Assembly: GCA_031396835.1 (NCBI GenBank)
Contig: JANNLO010000064.1
Location: forward strand, 1-35,291
DNA: 35,291 bases
Origin: Snowella sp031396835
Lineage (GTDB): Bacteria > Cyanobacteriota > Cyanobacteriia > Cyanobacteriales > Microcystaceae
Direction: 5' to 3'
Part shown: one piece after another, positions 8,284 through 17,687 of the stretch
Position numbering within the stretch: the first letter of the stretch is position 1
Layout: each line of letters starts with the position of its first letter
The notes under the pieces: generated by a model
Databases searched by the model: none
Seen by the model: only the letters and a program-made list of their open reading frames with translations
Told to the model about the DNA's origin: nothing
Made by a program: the position numbers and the translations under genes

Positions 8284-9639
8284 ATGAAATTGTTATCACC
8301 CATCAAACCACCTATTTATAACTTGCTCAGTCTAGGTGAGCGGGGAGTAGGAAAAACGGTTTTTCTTGTCGGCAGTTATGCTGAATTGAATAGCATATCG
8401 GATATTGATCCTGCTTTATCACCTAATTTGTCTCCCGATTTATGGTTTGAGTGCCAATATAATCCCGAAAAGGAATTACTGGAGAGTATTCTCAATTATG
8501 TCTCGAAAACGGGTCATTATCCCCCACCAACCTTAAAAATTACTGATTTTCACTTTGCTTTTAAACAACGACAACGCTGGGGAATCAAAACCTTATGTTA
8601 TTTCCGATGGTGGGATATTCCTGGAGAATATTGCAATTTTGAGAATCCTTACTATCAAACGATGGTTTTAAATTCCCATAGTTGTTGTGTTTTTATCAAT
8701 GGCGATCGCTTAGTTCATGATCCTGCCTATAGTCAGAGCTTAAACGCTATTACCAAACAGGTTATTTCCTTAGCTCGTTTGATTGACCGTTCGGCCCTTC
8801 CCTATAGTTTTGCCCTGATTTTTACCCAATGCGATCGCCTGTCGGTTGGGGCAATGGGACAACTACAAATCGAAGAAAAAATTCAAGGATTAATTGGTGA
8901 ACTGGAATCGGTTTCAGCCAAATATCAACGATTTTATTCTGGGGTTCCCATTATCGAAAAAGAGGGAATTTTTAAACTCCAATCCAATGGCGTTTCTTCG
9001 GCTTTTCTGTGGCTAGTGGCAGAGTTGTATAAAAAACAAGCTTTTGGCGGTCGTAAAACCCTTGAATCCAGTCTAAAGGGAGAATTATCTTCAAAAAAAC
9101 TTATACCAGCATTTTCTCCCCAACTTTTATGGATTTTTGGCGGGGTTGCTTCTCTATTAGCCCTTGGTTTAGCTTGGCAATTTTTTTGGAAGAAACCTGT
9201 TCCAACGGCGATCGCACCTAATTCGGTGAATGCTGAACAACAGATTCAAAAATATCAGGAATTGCTCAAACAAAATCCGAATAACATGGATGCTTTGGTT
9301 GCCTTAGCTAATTTATATCTAGAACAAGGACAACTTGAAAAAGCAATTCCAGCGTTAGAGAAAATTGTTACTATCCAACCCAATAATTTAGATTGGCAAT
9401 TTAATTTAGCTAAACTTTATGAACTTTCTGACCAAACTGATAAAGCCGAAAAAATTTATGACAAAATGTTAGTTAAAGATAATAAGCAATTTAAAGCATT
9501 AGTTGCAAAAGCCATGCTTCGTCAAGCAAAAGGAGATTTCCAGACAGCGAATTCACTCTTTAAAATTGCAGAAGATGTGGCTCCTTCTCCTGATTTAAAG
9601 AAAAAAATTCAAGAATTATCCCAAAATAAACCGAAATAA
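8284..9639 (+). CDS. P-loop NTPase / single transmembrane / TPR protein
   Basis: This 451-residue protein has three parts. Residues 1-250 form a GTPase-like P-loop domain: Walker A GERGVGKT (18-25), a G3-like WWDIPGE (109-115), and FTQCDRL (180-186) in the place of the G4 motif, with TQCD replacing NKxD. Residues about 281-302 form one membrane helix followed by FWKKP. Residues about 319-451 hold three TPR units, including NPNNMDALVALANLYLEQGQ. I know no tested function. The layout suggests a cytoplasmic nucleotide switch tethered to a membrane, with TPRs on the other side recruiting partners. It is divergent from amt and followed by a 171-bp gap. The ATG at 8284 begins directly before the conserved fold, so little sequence precedes the P-loop. 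Confidence 0.75.
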   Translation: MKLLSPIKPPIYNLLSLGERGVGKTVFLVGSYAELNSISDIDPALSPNLSPDLWFECQYNPEKELLESILNYVSKTGHYPPPTLKITDFHFAFKQRQRWGIKTLCYFRWWDIPGEYCNFENPYYQTMVLNSHSCCVFINGDRLVHDPAYSQSLNAITKQVISLARLIDRSALPYSFALIFTQCDRLSVGAMGQLQIEEKIQGLIGELESVSAKYQRFYSGVPIIEKEGIFKLQSNGVSSAFLWLVAELYKKQAFGGRKTLESSLKGELSSKKLIPAFSPQLLWIFGGVASLLALGLAWQFFWKKPVPTAIAPNSVNAEQQIQKYQELLKQNPNNMDALVALANLYLEQGQLEKAIPALEKIVTIQPNNLDWQFNLAKLYELSDQTDKAEKIYDKMLVKDNKQFKALVAKAMLRQAKGDFQTANSLFKIAEDVAPSPDLKKKIQELSQNKPK

Positions 9640-9810
9640 ATTAAATCTAATTGGTGCTAATTTTGGGACAAGCTTGATGATTCCTAAAACTTTTTTTAAG
9701 CTTTGATCGAATCTAAAATCTAGATTTCAAAAAGTTTATTAAAAGATAAAATTTACTAATAGCTCAAAATTCTTTCAAGTAAAGTTTTAGAGTTATCAAA
9801 GAATAAAACT

Positions 9811-12543
9811 ATGGATGTAATTCTCTGCCATCAAACCGCAGATTTTGACGCATTAGGGGCAGCAGTCGGACTTTCTCGTCTTAAAATAGGCAGTCGCATT
9901 GTCTTGACAGGGGGGGCACATCCGACTGTACGGGATTTTTTGGCATTATATCGGGATGAGTTGGCACTAATTGAAATGCGGAGTGTTAACCCTAAAAATT
10001 TGCGTTCTGTGATTGTTGTTGATAATCAAAAACGCGATCGCCTAGGAAAAGCTGCCCAATGGTTAGATCTAGAGCAAGTTAAAGTAATTGAACTTTATGA
10101 CCATCATTTACACACAGAGTCAGACATTAAAGCTAATTTTACTCAAATTGAAGCCGTTGGAGCAACAACCACTTTAATCGTCGAAAAACTTTGCTCAATT
10201 GGTGCAACTTTAACGGCTGTTGAAGCCTCGGTGATGGCCTTGGGAATTCATGTTGATACAGGCTCACTCACCTTTGCCCAAAGTAGTTCTAGAGATGCAA
10301 AAGCCTTAGCTTGGTTGATGGAACAGGGTGCAAATCTGCGGACGATCGCGGACTATATTGACCCAGGTTTTCCCTTGCCTCTACAAGCACTTTTTGCAGA
10401 AGCTATGGAGAAGTTAAACACTCAAATAATTCAAGGTTATCGAGTTGCGTCGGTTTTATTAAGAACAGATGCCTTTATTCCAGGACTTTCTAATTTAGCG
10501 GAAAGATTAATTGAATTAACTGAAAGTGATGCCCTGATTTTTGGTCACTATTATACTCAACGCCGAGAACAGGTCGTTTATGCAGACGGACGTTTGACTG
10601 TTATTGGACGATCGCGGATTGAAGGAACAAATCTAAACGAAATATTTGCACCTCTAGGCGGCGGCGGTCATCAACAAGCGGCTTCTCTAAATTTGCGGGG
10701 AGTCGATCCTGAAATCACCTTACAAAAACTCGTTGAGACACTGATTAGTCAATTTCCTCCTCCGCTTACCGCCAGAGAGATTATGTCTTCCCCTGTGCGC
10801 ACTATTCGCCCGCAAACGACCATTGAACAAGCCCAAAGCCTATTATTGCGCTATGGTCATTCGGGTTTATCTGTCGTGAATGAGCAAGATCAATTAGTCG
10901 GCATTATTTCTCGTCGGGATCTTGATTTGGCGTTGCATCATGGCTTTGGTCACGCGCCCGTCAAAGGTTATATGACTCGCTATTTGAAAACTATCACACC
11001 TGAAACTCTTTTAGCTGAGATTGAATCAATAATGGTGACCTTCGATATTGGTCGTTTACCAGTGGTTGAAAATGATAAATTAGTCGGTATTGTTAGTCGT
11101 AGCGATATTTTACGTCAAATTAATCAAGATCGATCACAAAAACGTCGTCCAGAATTGCGAACACCTTTAACAACTTGCTTATTAACTGAATTGCGATCGC
11201 GCTTAAATCCTTGTCTTTGGACATTGTTAGAAAAAGCAGCCAAAAAAGCAGAAAAACAGGGCTGGAATTTATATTTAGTGGGTGGAGCCGTTCGAGATTT
11301 GTTGTTAAACTCTCCTGAAAATAGCCTTTTATTGCAAGATATTGATTTAGTCGTAGATGGCTTTGCTCAAGCAGCAGGAGTGGGAGCAGGAGTTGAATTA
11401 GCTAAAAAATTACAAGATTGTTATCCCCAGGCTCGACTTTCGGTTCATGGAGAATTTCAAACAGCCGCTCTGCTTTGGCATAAAGATGCAGAATTAGGCT
11501 CATTATGGCTGGATATTGCCACTGCTAGAACAGAATTTTATCCCTATCCCGCCGCTAATCCTCAGGTAGAAGCCAGTTCAATTCGTCAGGATTTGTATCG
11601 CCGTGATTTTACCGTTAATGCGCTTGCTATCAAGTTAACTTCTCCTCGACGGGGAGATTTATTAGATTTTTTTGGGGGAGTTTTGGATTTGCGATCGCGT
11701 CAAATTCGGGTACTCCATGCCAATAGTTTTATTGAAGATCCAACTCGCATTTATCGAGCCGTTAGATTTGCAGTACGTTTAGGTTTTGAGATTGAACCCC
11801 AAACAGAAGTTTATATTCGTTATGCAATTGCAAGCGGCGTTTATGAACGTTTATTATTAACAAATAATCCTACACCTGCTTTAACAACTCGTTTAAAAGC
11901 TGAATTAAAAATTATTTTAGAATCTTCCTATTGGCAATCTGCAATTCAATTACTTGCTCATTTAGAAGCTTTAAAATGTTTACATTCAACTCTGACTTTA
12001 ACTCCTAAATTATGGTGGCAATTGCGCTATGTTTCTCGTTGGTTAAAATATCTTGATCCAGATAATCAATTAGATCATTGGTTAATGCGTTTAGCTGTTT
12101 TAATTGCTTCATTGCCCAATTCAGAAAATAATTATACTCGTAATAAAATTGCAGAAAATTTACAATTACCAAAACCTATTATTGACAGTTTAAAAAATCT
12201 TGATCAGGCAGAAATTCAGATCAATCGAGTTTTAGAAACTACTCCAGTTAATAGTGAAATTGTTCAATGTTTAAGGAATTATAAAAAGTTCACTTTGATT
12301 CTAGTAGCAGCGAGAAGTGGGCAAGTTATTCGTGCTTTAATTTGGAATTATTTAACCCAACTTTCTCAAATCCACGCGCCTTTAAATGGAGATGATTTAA
12401 AAGTAATGGGCTATAAACCTGGCCCAAAATTTAAACAACTTTTAGAAGCATTATTAGCGGCAACTCTCAATGGGTTAATCGGCGATCGCCAAGATGCAGA
12501 ATCATTTTTACAAACGCAAGAATTAGACATTGCCAATGATTAA
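9811..12543 (+). CDS. DHH phosphoesterase-CBS-tRNA nucleotidyltransferase (poly(A) polymerase family) fusion
   Basis: This 910-residue fusion has four modules. (a) DHH phosphoesterase, residues 1-200: HQTADFDALGAA with D11 and D13, VVDNQKRDR with D71, and DHH at 97-99. (b) DHHA1, with GGGGHQQAAS near 282-292. (c) A CBS pair at about 325-440: MSSPVRTIRPQTT, then MTRYLKTITPE. (d) Class II nucleotidyltransferase, about 470 to the end: LVGGAVRDLLL, the metal-binding DIDLVVDG near 510, and the RRDFTVNALAIKL and EDPTRIYRAVRFAVRLG motifs. Class II enzymes of this kind add C, A or CCA to tRNA 3' ends or act as poly(A) polymerases. In Aquifex and cyanobacteria CC- and A-addition are divided between two enzymes, one carrying a long N-terminal region, so this is probably one of that pair; I cannot tell which. 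It stands alone on the plus strand. Confidence 0.9.
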   Translation: MDVILCHQTADFDALGAAVGLSRLKIGSRIVLTGGAHPTVRDFLALYRDELALIEMRSVNPKNLRSVIVVDNQKRDRLGKAAQWLDLEQVKVIELYDHHLHTESDIKANFTQIEAVGATTTLIVEKLCSIGATLTAVEASVMALGIHVDTGSLTFAQSSSRDAKALAWLMEQGANLRTIADYIDPGFPLPLQALFAEAMEKLNTQIIQGYRVASVLLRTDAFIPGLSNLAERLIELTESDALIFGHYYTQRREQVVYADGRLTVIGRSRIEGTNLNEIFAPLGGGGHQQAASLNLRGVDPEITLQKLVETLISQFPPPLTAREIMSSPVRTIRPQTTIEQAQSLLLRYGHSGLSVVNEQDQLVGIISRRDLDLALHHGFGHAPVKGYMTRYLKTITPETLLAEIESIMVTFDIGRLPVVENDKLVGIVSRSDILRQINQDRSQKRRPELRTPLTTCLLTELRSRLNPCLWTLLEKAAKKAEKQGWNLYLVGGAVRDLLLNSPENSLLLQDIDLVVDGFAQAAGVGAGVELAKKLQDCYPQARLSVHGEFQTAALLWHKDAELGSLWLDIATARTEFYPYPAANPQVEASSIRQDLYRRDFTVNALAIKLTSPRRGDLLDFFGGVLDLRSRQIRVLHANSFIEDPTRIYRAVRFAVRLGFEIEPQTEVYIRYAIASGVYERLLLTNNPTPALTTRLKAELKIILESSYWQSAIQLLAHLEALKCLHSTLTLTPKLWWQLRYVSRWLKYLDPDNQLDHWLMRLAVLIASLPNSENNYTRNKIAENLQLPKPIIDSLKNLDQAEIQINRVLETTPVNSEIVQCLRNYKKFTLILVAARSGQVIRALIWNYLTQLSQIHAPLNGDDLKVMGYKPGPKFKQLLEALLAATLNGLIGDRQDAESFLQTQELDIAND

Positions 12544-12616
12544 GAAATAACAATTATTCATTTTAAAGAGATTTAAAGATCTCAATGTTCAACAAATAAG
12601 TTTGATGGCAATGACT

Positions 12617-12649
12617 AATTATCAAAATAAATTAACGGTTTTGATAATT
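12617..12649. terminator. Candidate AT-rich hairpin between convergent genes
   Basis: An 11-bp perfect inverted repeat (AATTATCAAAA at 12617-12627 and its complement at 12639-12649) with an 11-base loop lies where the nucleotidyltransferase gene and the P-type ATPase gene converge. The loop contains the ATPase stop codon. There is no good U-tract on either side and the stem has one G-C pair, so termination activity is uncertain. Confidence 0.3.
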
Positions 12650-15457
12650 TTGATATAAACGAATCACGACCTTTTCTAATTCAATCCAAATAAAGATTAA
12701 AGCACTACATCCAAAACAAACCATTAATTCATTAAACGGCAAATAATGTGTCCCGAAAAACGCTCTGAAGGGTGCTACATAAATTAACAGTAATTGCAAG
12801 AATGTGGTGACAAGAATAGAGATTAATAGGAAAGGATTAGAAAAAGCATCCATTTCGATCGTCAGACGATTGAGAGAACGCACTGCCAAAGCATGACCCA
12901 TTTGAGCGATACAAAGTGTGGTAAAAACAATAGTTTTCCAGCGATCGGGATCTAAGGTTCCGTCTGCCGTGTTTTCTTGGGTGTAGGTATAAGCCCAAAC
13001 CATAACGGCGATCGAGATGATTGCCAAAACAATTCCCAAGCGAATCATGTAAGATCCTAAACCGCGTGCAAAAATACTTTCTTGAGTGTCTTTGGGCGGA
13101 CGTTGCATCATCAAAGGACTGCCTGGTTCAACCGCTAGGGCTAAAGCTGGAACCCCATCAGTCACTAAATTCATCCAAAGAATTTGTAGTGGAGATAGGG
13201 GAACTCCTCCCAAACCGAGTATGGGAGCGGCAGCAATGGTGATAACTTCCCCAATATTGCTACCGAGAATATAGCGAATGAAACGGCGAATATTAGAATA
13301 AACGACCCGACCTTCTTCGATCGCCGCCACAATAGTTGTGAAATTATCATCCAATAAAACCATATCACTGGCTTCTTTGCTCACATCAGTTCCTGTAATA
13401 CCCATTGCCACCCCAATATCGGCTTGTTTAAGGGCAGGTGCATCATTAACTCCATCTCCTGTCATGGCTACAACTTGATGTTTGCGACGCAATGCCTGAA
13501 CAATTCGTAATTTGTGTTGGGGAGAAACGCGGGCATAAACATCGACTTCTTCAACCACATTATCTAAGTCAGCATCACTAAAGAGTTCTAATTCTTTACC
13601 CGTTAAAATCTGATGTCCTGGCAGAGCAATGCCTAAATCCTGGGCGATCGCCTGAGCCGTTAAAGGATGGTCTCCCGTAATCATGACAGCACGAATACCT
13701 GCAATTCGACATTTTGCCACCGCATCTCGAACTTCAGGACGGGGCGCATCCAGCATTCCGACTAAACCTAACCAAGTCAATTCTCGTTCGGCTTCCTCTT
13801 CAGAAGTTGGGGTTGATGCTGCATTTAAAGATTTATTCGCAAAGCCTAAAACCCTTAATCCGCCACTCGCTAATTGATTATTTTTTTCGCTTATTCGTGT
13901 TCTTTGTTCATCAGTTAAACTTTGGACGCGATCGCCGATTTGAATTTGGGTACAACATTCTAGGGTCAATTCGGGTGAACCTTTAACAAACATCATCACG
14001 CCCTGGGAATGAAGTTGATTCGATTCATCTGCAACCAAAACACTCATGCGTTTGCGTTCTGACGAAAAAGGAAACTCAGCCACTCGCGGAAAAAGATGTT
14101 CTCGATCATGTTTAAAAAGTTCTGCTTTTCCCGCCACAGCTAACAGCGCGCCTTCTGTTGGATCGCCTAAAATTGCCCAGTCTCCATTTTCTTTTTGCAA
14201 AATCGCATCATTGCACAACAAACAAGCCATTAACAAAGATTGCAATTCTTGGTTTGCTTGCACATCAATTTTTGCTGAGTCATCCGTTTGAAATTCTCCA
14301 GTGGGAATATAACCTTCGCCCGTCACTCGTAAATCCCAATTTTCGGTATAAACCGCTTGCACCACCATTTTGTTTTGGGTCAGAGTTCCCGTTTTATCAG
14401 AACAAATTGTTGTGACAGATCCTAAAGTTTCAACGGCAGTTAATTTACGAATTAGGGCATTGCGTTTAACCATGCGTTGCGTTCCCAAAGCAAGTGTCAC
14501 GGTAATCACAGCAGGCAAACCTTCAGGAACCACCGCCACAGCCATACTTAAGGAAACTTCTACTAATTCTTGAAAAAGATTGGGTTTCATCAGAGTTCCA
14601 ACTCCAATGACGATCGCCACTAAAATGAGTGAACCAGTGACGAGAACGTTCCCTAATTGAGTCATGCGTTTTTGTAGAGGAGTTGGTTCTGCTTCCACTG
14701 ATTGCATGGCGGTTGCAATTTTCCCTAACTCAGTTCGCATCCCGATTTCGGTAACTAAAATTGTGCCTCTTCCCTGTAAAACTTCAGTTCCAGAGAAAAC
14801 TAAATTGAGGCGATCGCCCACAGCACTATCTTCAGCGACAACCAAATCTGACTGTTTAAGAACGGCTTCAGCTTCTCCAGTGAGGGCAGATTCTCTAATT
14901 TGCAAATTAACGGCTTCTAAAATACGACCATCGGCAGGAACTTTTACGCCTGCTTCAAGTAACATAATATCTGCTGGCACCAATTCTTTGGAGTCGATTT
15001 CTTCGGTTTTTCCCGCACGAATAACCCGCACTTTGGAGGAAGATAAATCTTTCAATGCGGCTAAAGCTTTTTCCGCACCACTTTCTTGGATATAACCCAA
15101 AACACCATTGAGCAAGACAACAACAACAATTGCCACTGCATCTTTAGGGAAGATAAACTGCTTTGATTCCATCGCTTGATGAATATCTAAAGCTGCCGAG
15201 ATAATCGCCACCGCAATCAGCATCACCAACATGATATTTTTGAACTGGTCGATGAAGATTTCAAAAGAACTTCGTCCTGCCATTTCAATTAATTCATTCG
15301 TACCATAAGCCTGTCGATTTTCTTCGATCTGGTTTGGACTTAAACCCTGGCTGCGATCGCCATTTAACAAAGTAATAGACTCGTCTGGAGAAATCGTATG
15401 CCAAGCTATGGTATGAGTTGGAGTTACGGTCGAATCTGACGGAGAAGACAAAGGCAT
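12632..15457 (-). CDS. P-type ATPase, type II cation (probably Ca2+) pump
   Basis: This 941-residue pump has the full P-type layout: N-terminal cation-ATPase domain, membrane segments from about residue 75, actuator TGEAE (193-197), PEGLP (311-315) in M4, phosphorylation motif DKTGTLT with D354, the nucleotide-binding domain with KGSPE, the hinge MTGDGVNDAPALKQADIGVAMG, and the M6 motif NLVTDGVPALALAVEP. PEGLP with NLVTDG is the type IIA (SERCA/PMR1-like) pattern, so Ca2+ efflux is the best guess; monovalent-cation transport cannot be excluded. The ATG at 15457 is chosen because it gives the usual short soluble N-terminus. The gene is monocistronic and convergent with the nucleotidyltransferase gene. 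Confidence 0.93.
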   Translation of the reverse strand: MPLSSPSDSTVTPTHTIAWHTISPDESITLLNGDRSQGLSPNQIEENRQAYGTNELIEMAGRSSFEIFIDQFKNIMLVMLIAVAIISAALDIHQAMESKQFIFPKDAVAIVVVVLLNGVLGYIQESGAEKALAALKDLSSSKVRVIRAGKTEEIDSKELVPADIMLLEAGVKVPADGRILEAVNLQIRESALTGEAEAVLKQSDLVVAEDSAVGDRLNLVFSGTEVLQGRGTILVTEIGMRTELGKIATAMQSVEAEPTPLQKRMTQLGNVLVTGSLILVAIVIGVGTLMKPNLFQELVEVSLSMAVAVVPEGLPAVITVTLALGTQRMVKRNALIRKLTAVETLGSVTTICSDKTGTLTQNKMVVQAVYTENWDLRVTGEGYIPTGEFQTDDSAKIDVQANQELQSLLMACLLCNDAILQKENGDWAILGDPTEGALLAVAGKAELFKHDREHLFPRVAEFPFSSERKRMSVLVADESNQLHSQGVMMFVKGSPELTLECCTQIQIGDRVQSLTDEQRTRISEKNNQLASGGLRVLGFANKSLNAASTPTSEEEAERELTWLGLVGMLDAPRPEVRDAVAKCRIAGIRAVMITGDHPLTAQAIAQDLGIALPGHQILTGKELELFSDADLDNVVEEVDVYARVSPQHKLRIVQALRRKHQVVAMTGDGVNDAPALKQADIGVAMGITGTDVSKEASDMVLLDDNFTTIVAAIEEGRVVYSNIRRFIRYILGSNIGEVITIAAAPILGLGGVPLSPLQILWMNLVTDGVPALALAVEPGSPLMMQRPPKDTQESIFARGLGSYMIRLGIVLAIISIAVMVWAYTYTQENTADGTLDPDRWKTIVFTTLCIAQMGHALAVRSLNRLTIEMDAFSNPFLLISILVTTFLQLLLIYVAPFRAFFGTHYLPFNELMVCFGCSALIFIWIELEKVVIRLYQNYQNR

Positions 15458-15999
15458 ACTGATAACTCCCTAACGGCTTGGCACTAAAAAACAGCATTTA
15501 CAGTTAAATATCATACTACTTAATACAGTCTGAATAGGATTCATAATAATTCTGGGATAGATCTGGAAAATGGGAAGCATTTCTGTGTCAAAAAGTGCAA
15601 CAACAAAGCTGCATTAATTAAGATGTTCTCGCCACTGTTCCCGAAATTTGTGCAAAAAATGGCAATCTCAAGATCATAAACCTAAAAAACTAAAATCTTT
15701 ATTATTTTCCAAAATTTTCATCCTCAAAGATTATTCAATTACATAAAATTTATCGCAAAATCTTTGCCCTAGTGATAAGAATATCCACGATAAGAAATAT
15801 ATCCAGAAAAATCAACTTTCTAAAGGGGGAAGTCTTTAGGTAGCGTTGTTAATTGGACAACAAAAAAGTTGAATTTATGGGCTAAATTGGGATTTTATCT
15901 TGTTAGCATTTTGGTTGAAACTAACGATTAACCTAATTTAACGAATTTAGATTTTTTCAGGTAATTATTTTTCCCAATTATGCGATCGCGGTATTTTTG
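15458..15999. other. Gene-free stretch (542 bp)
   Basis: I find no convincing coding sequence, tRNA or known RNA here. It is AT-rich with one HIP1 octamer near 15982. A small inverted repeat, CTAAAG-N8-CTTTAG (15820-15839), encloses a run of five G residues; six base pairs are too few to call a structure. The right part should hold the ATPase promoter, but no strong -10/-35 pair stands out. No terminator is visible downstream of the split R-M locus, which ends at 16000. Confidence 0.5.
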
Positions 16000-17304
16000 T
16001 TAAGGTAAATCTATTTTTTCCATTAATTGAATAATTTGCATTGTTTCGACACTAACAGTACAAACTCGTTGTAATAGTTCAATAACTTGTTCTTTATAAT
16101 CGGCAAATTTATAGGTATTAAATTTTTCAGCGATCGTTGGATCTTTAGGTTTCTTTTCTTTATATTGATCGAGTATCCATTCCAAAGCAGAACGATTACC
16201 GAGTTTATATTCCCGGGCAATTTTAGGAATATTTTCGAGAGTCGTAATGTCATCTAAAATAATTTTGTTGGCAATTTTATCGGCTTTAAGTTTTGGTTTT
16301 GGCGTTTTGTCGCTGGGAATATCTAAACGTTTGAGGGGATAAAGTTCAATTGTTTCATAATTAATATGTAATTCCATTAATTTTTGTCCCCATTCTGTCC
16401 ATTGAAAGAAGTTTGCATAGAAAGGAATACGGGGAAATTCACGTTTTAGATTTTGTTCATATTTTTGGCGATAGGCGGGATTATGGAGGACGGCATAAAC
16501 GTAATGAAAGATATTTTCTTTGGTGATATTTTGATTTTTATAATAAATGTGAAATTTATTTAAGCCCCAATCGGTAATATTTTCGAGACAGCTTCCTTCT
16601 TTGTCGTAGCGATAGAGGGGAAGACATTGAGTTTTTTCTAAAAAATCAAGACAAGTAACCTGATTACTTGACAAACATTGAAAAGGCTTATTTGCTGACT
16701 GTCCTGAAATACAAATAACAATATTATTGTTTTCTTTATTCTGGATAAGAAAAATATTATGACTTTGATATAATCTATGAATTATAATTTTTTCATAATA
16801 CAAAAATTCCTTGTAGTAAGGTCTATAAAAAGTATTTCTGATACAACTATTCTTAAAATTCAAAATAGAGCCTTTTGTTAAATGTGCCTCTAATTCAGTA
16901 GTCCACTTTATTGACCTATCAACAAAATCATTAATGGGTATTTTATTAATAGACTTTCTCCATTTCTTCTGTTCACTTTCGTACACATCACAAAAAAACT
17001 GAATTTTCTTCGCAAGAATCTCTTTATTTAAATCATAAACCCATTCATCTCTATTTGTTGCAACACCTAAAGAATATAGCTTGAAAATTGATCCTTCTGT
17101 GTCACTATTTTTAGCATCTTTTGAACACACAGGAATTAACGAATCAAAATCATTATCAGACTGATCAAGCCAATTATTAGTTTTATCAGGTTCAATACGC
17201 TCAAAATCAATATTCTTTAACTTAGTATTACCAAACCAAGCTAACTTTTCATCTTTTGTCTGCTCATCTGTTAAAGAAAAATAGAAAATTTTAGCTTTTT
17301 TCAT
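16000..17304 (-). CDS. C-terminal (specificity) half of a split type ISP/IIG-like R-M enzyme
   Basis: This 434-residue protein matches the C-terminal part of large single-chain R-M enzymes of the type ISP-like family: KAKIFYFSLTDEQTKDEKLAW, DSLIPVCSKD, FKLYSLGVATNRDEWVYD, a variable middle likely to recognise DNA, and a conserved end YKLGNRSALEWILDQY, DPTIAEKFNTYKFADYKEQV. It contains neither methyltransferase nor nuclease motifs; those are in the gene at 17996-19720, from which it is separated by a toxin-antitoxin pair. Its ATG overlaps the stop codon of the toxin gene (ATGA, 17301-17304), so translation is probably coupled to the toxin. Dropping the intervening 709 bp joins the two halves in frame. 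With both halves intact, it may work as a separate subunit; alternatively the locus is dead. Domain assignment comes from recalled family sequence patterns. Confidence 0.85.
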   Translation of the reverse strand: MKKAKIFYFSLTDEQTKDEKLAWFGNTKLKNIDFERIEPDKTNNWLDQSDNDFDSLIPVCSKDAKNSDTEGSIFKLYSLGVATNRDEWVYDLNKEILAKKIQFFCDVYESEQKKWRKSINKIPINDFVDRSIKWTTELEAHLTKGSILNFKNSCIRNTFYRPYYKEFLYYEKIIIHRLYQSHNIFLIQNKENNNIVICISGQSANKPFQCLSSNQVTCLDFLEKTQCLPLYRYDKEGSCLENITDWGLNKFHIYYKNQNITKENIFHYVYAVLHNPAYRQKYEQNLKREFPRIPFYANFFQWTEWGQKLMELHINYETIELYPLKRLDIPSDKTPKPKLKADKIANKIILDDITTLENIPKIAREYKLGNRSALEWILDQYKEKKPKDPTIAEKFNTYKFADYKEQVIELLQRVCTVSVETMQIIQLMEKIDLP

Positions 17305-17687
17305 ACCGATAATAATCTTACAGAATATTGATTAAACATAGAATCTTGACTAACAATAATTAGAGAACGATTAATCGCTTGAGAAATTAAAATGCGATCA
17401 AACGGGTCTTTATGGTATCGGGGCAAATTCTTGTTAAGAATAGTATCATCAAAAGTAATAGGAATAATCTCGATGTTGTTTTCAGTTAAGTTTCTTTTTA
17501 ATTCTTCAAAAGGAACATCTAATAAGAGTTTTCCTAAACCTACTTTTATAGAAATTTCCCATAAACTGGCAATACTAGAATAAACTTGGTTCTCCCGACT
17601 CTCAATAACATCGTTTAAATCAGGTTTAATCTTAGTATCGCCTTGTAAATACCAAAGGACAATGTGAGTATCTAAAAGTAATTGCAT
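17301..17687 (-). CDS. VapC-like PIN-domain toxin
   Basis: This 128-residue PIN-domain protein is of the VapC toxin size; VapC toxins are Mg2+-dependent ribonucleases that cut tRNA, rRNA or mRNA and are neutralised by a cognate antitoxin. The acidic active-site set is complete: D6 in LLLDTHIVLWYL, E44 in SIASLWEISIK, D94 and D97 in KDPFDRILISQA, and D115 in IVSQDSMF. This LDTH...DPFDR pattern is the usual one for PIN toxins paired with DUF2281 or Phd-like antitoxins. The start codon follows the antitoxin stop directly (TAA then ATG, no gap). The stop overlaps the start of the R-M C-terminal half by the ATGA arrangement. All residues needed for activity are present, so the toxin is probably functional. 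Its RNA target cannot be predicted. Confidence 0.93.
   Translation of the reverse strand: MQLLLDTHIVLWYLQGDTKIKPDLNDVIESRENQVYSSIASLWEISIKVGLGKLLLDVPFEELKRNLTENNIEIIPITFDDTILNKNLPRYHKDPFDRILISQAINRSLIIVSQDSMFNQYSVRLLSV

Noticed and set aside
9664..9727. AAGCTT...AAGCTT repeat and an AAATCTAGATTT palindrome after the TPR gene
   Set aside because: The arms are short or AT-rich, the loop is long and no U-tract follows, so a terminator cannot be supported.
13021..15095. Plus-strand open frames of 60-143 codons opposite the P-type ATPase and similar shadows elsewhere
   Set aside because: They lie within strongly supported genes on the other strand, have low-complexity or Ser/Arg-rich translations and no ribosome binding sites or family motifs.
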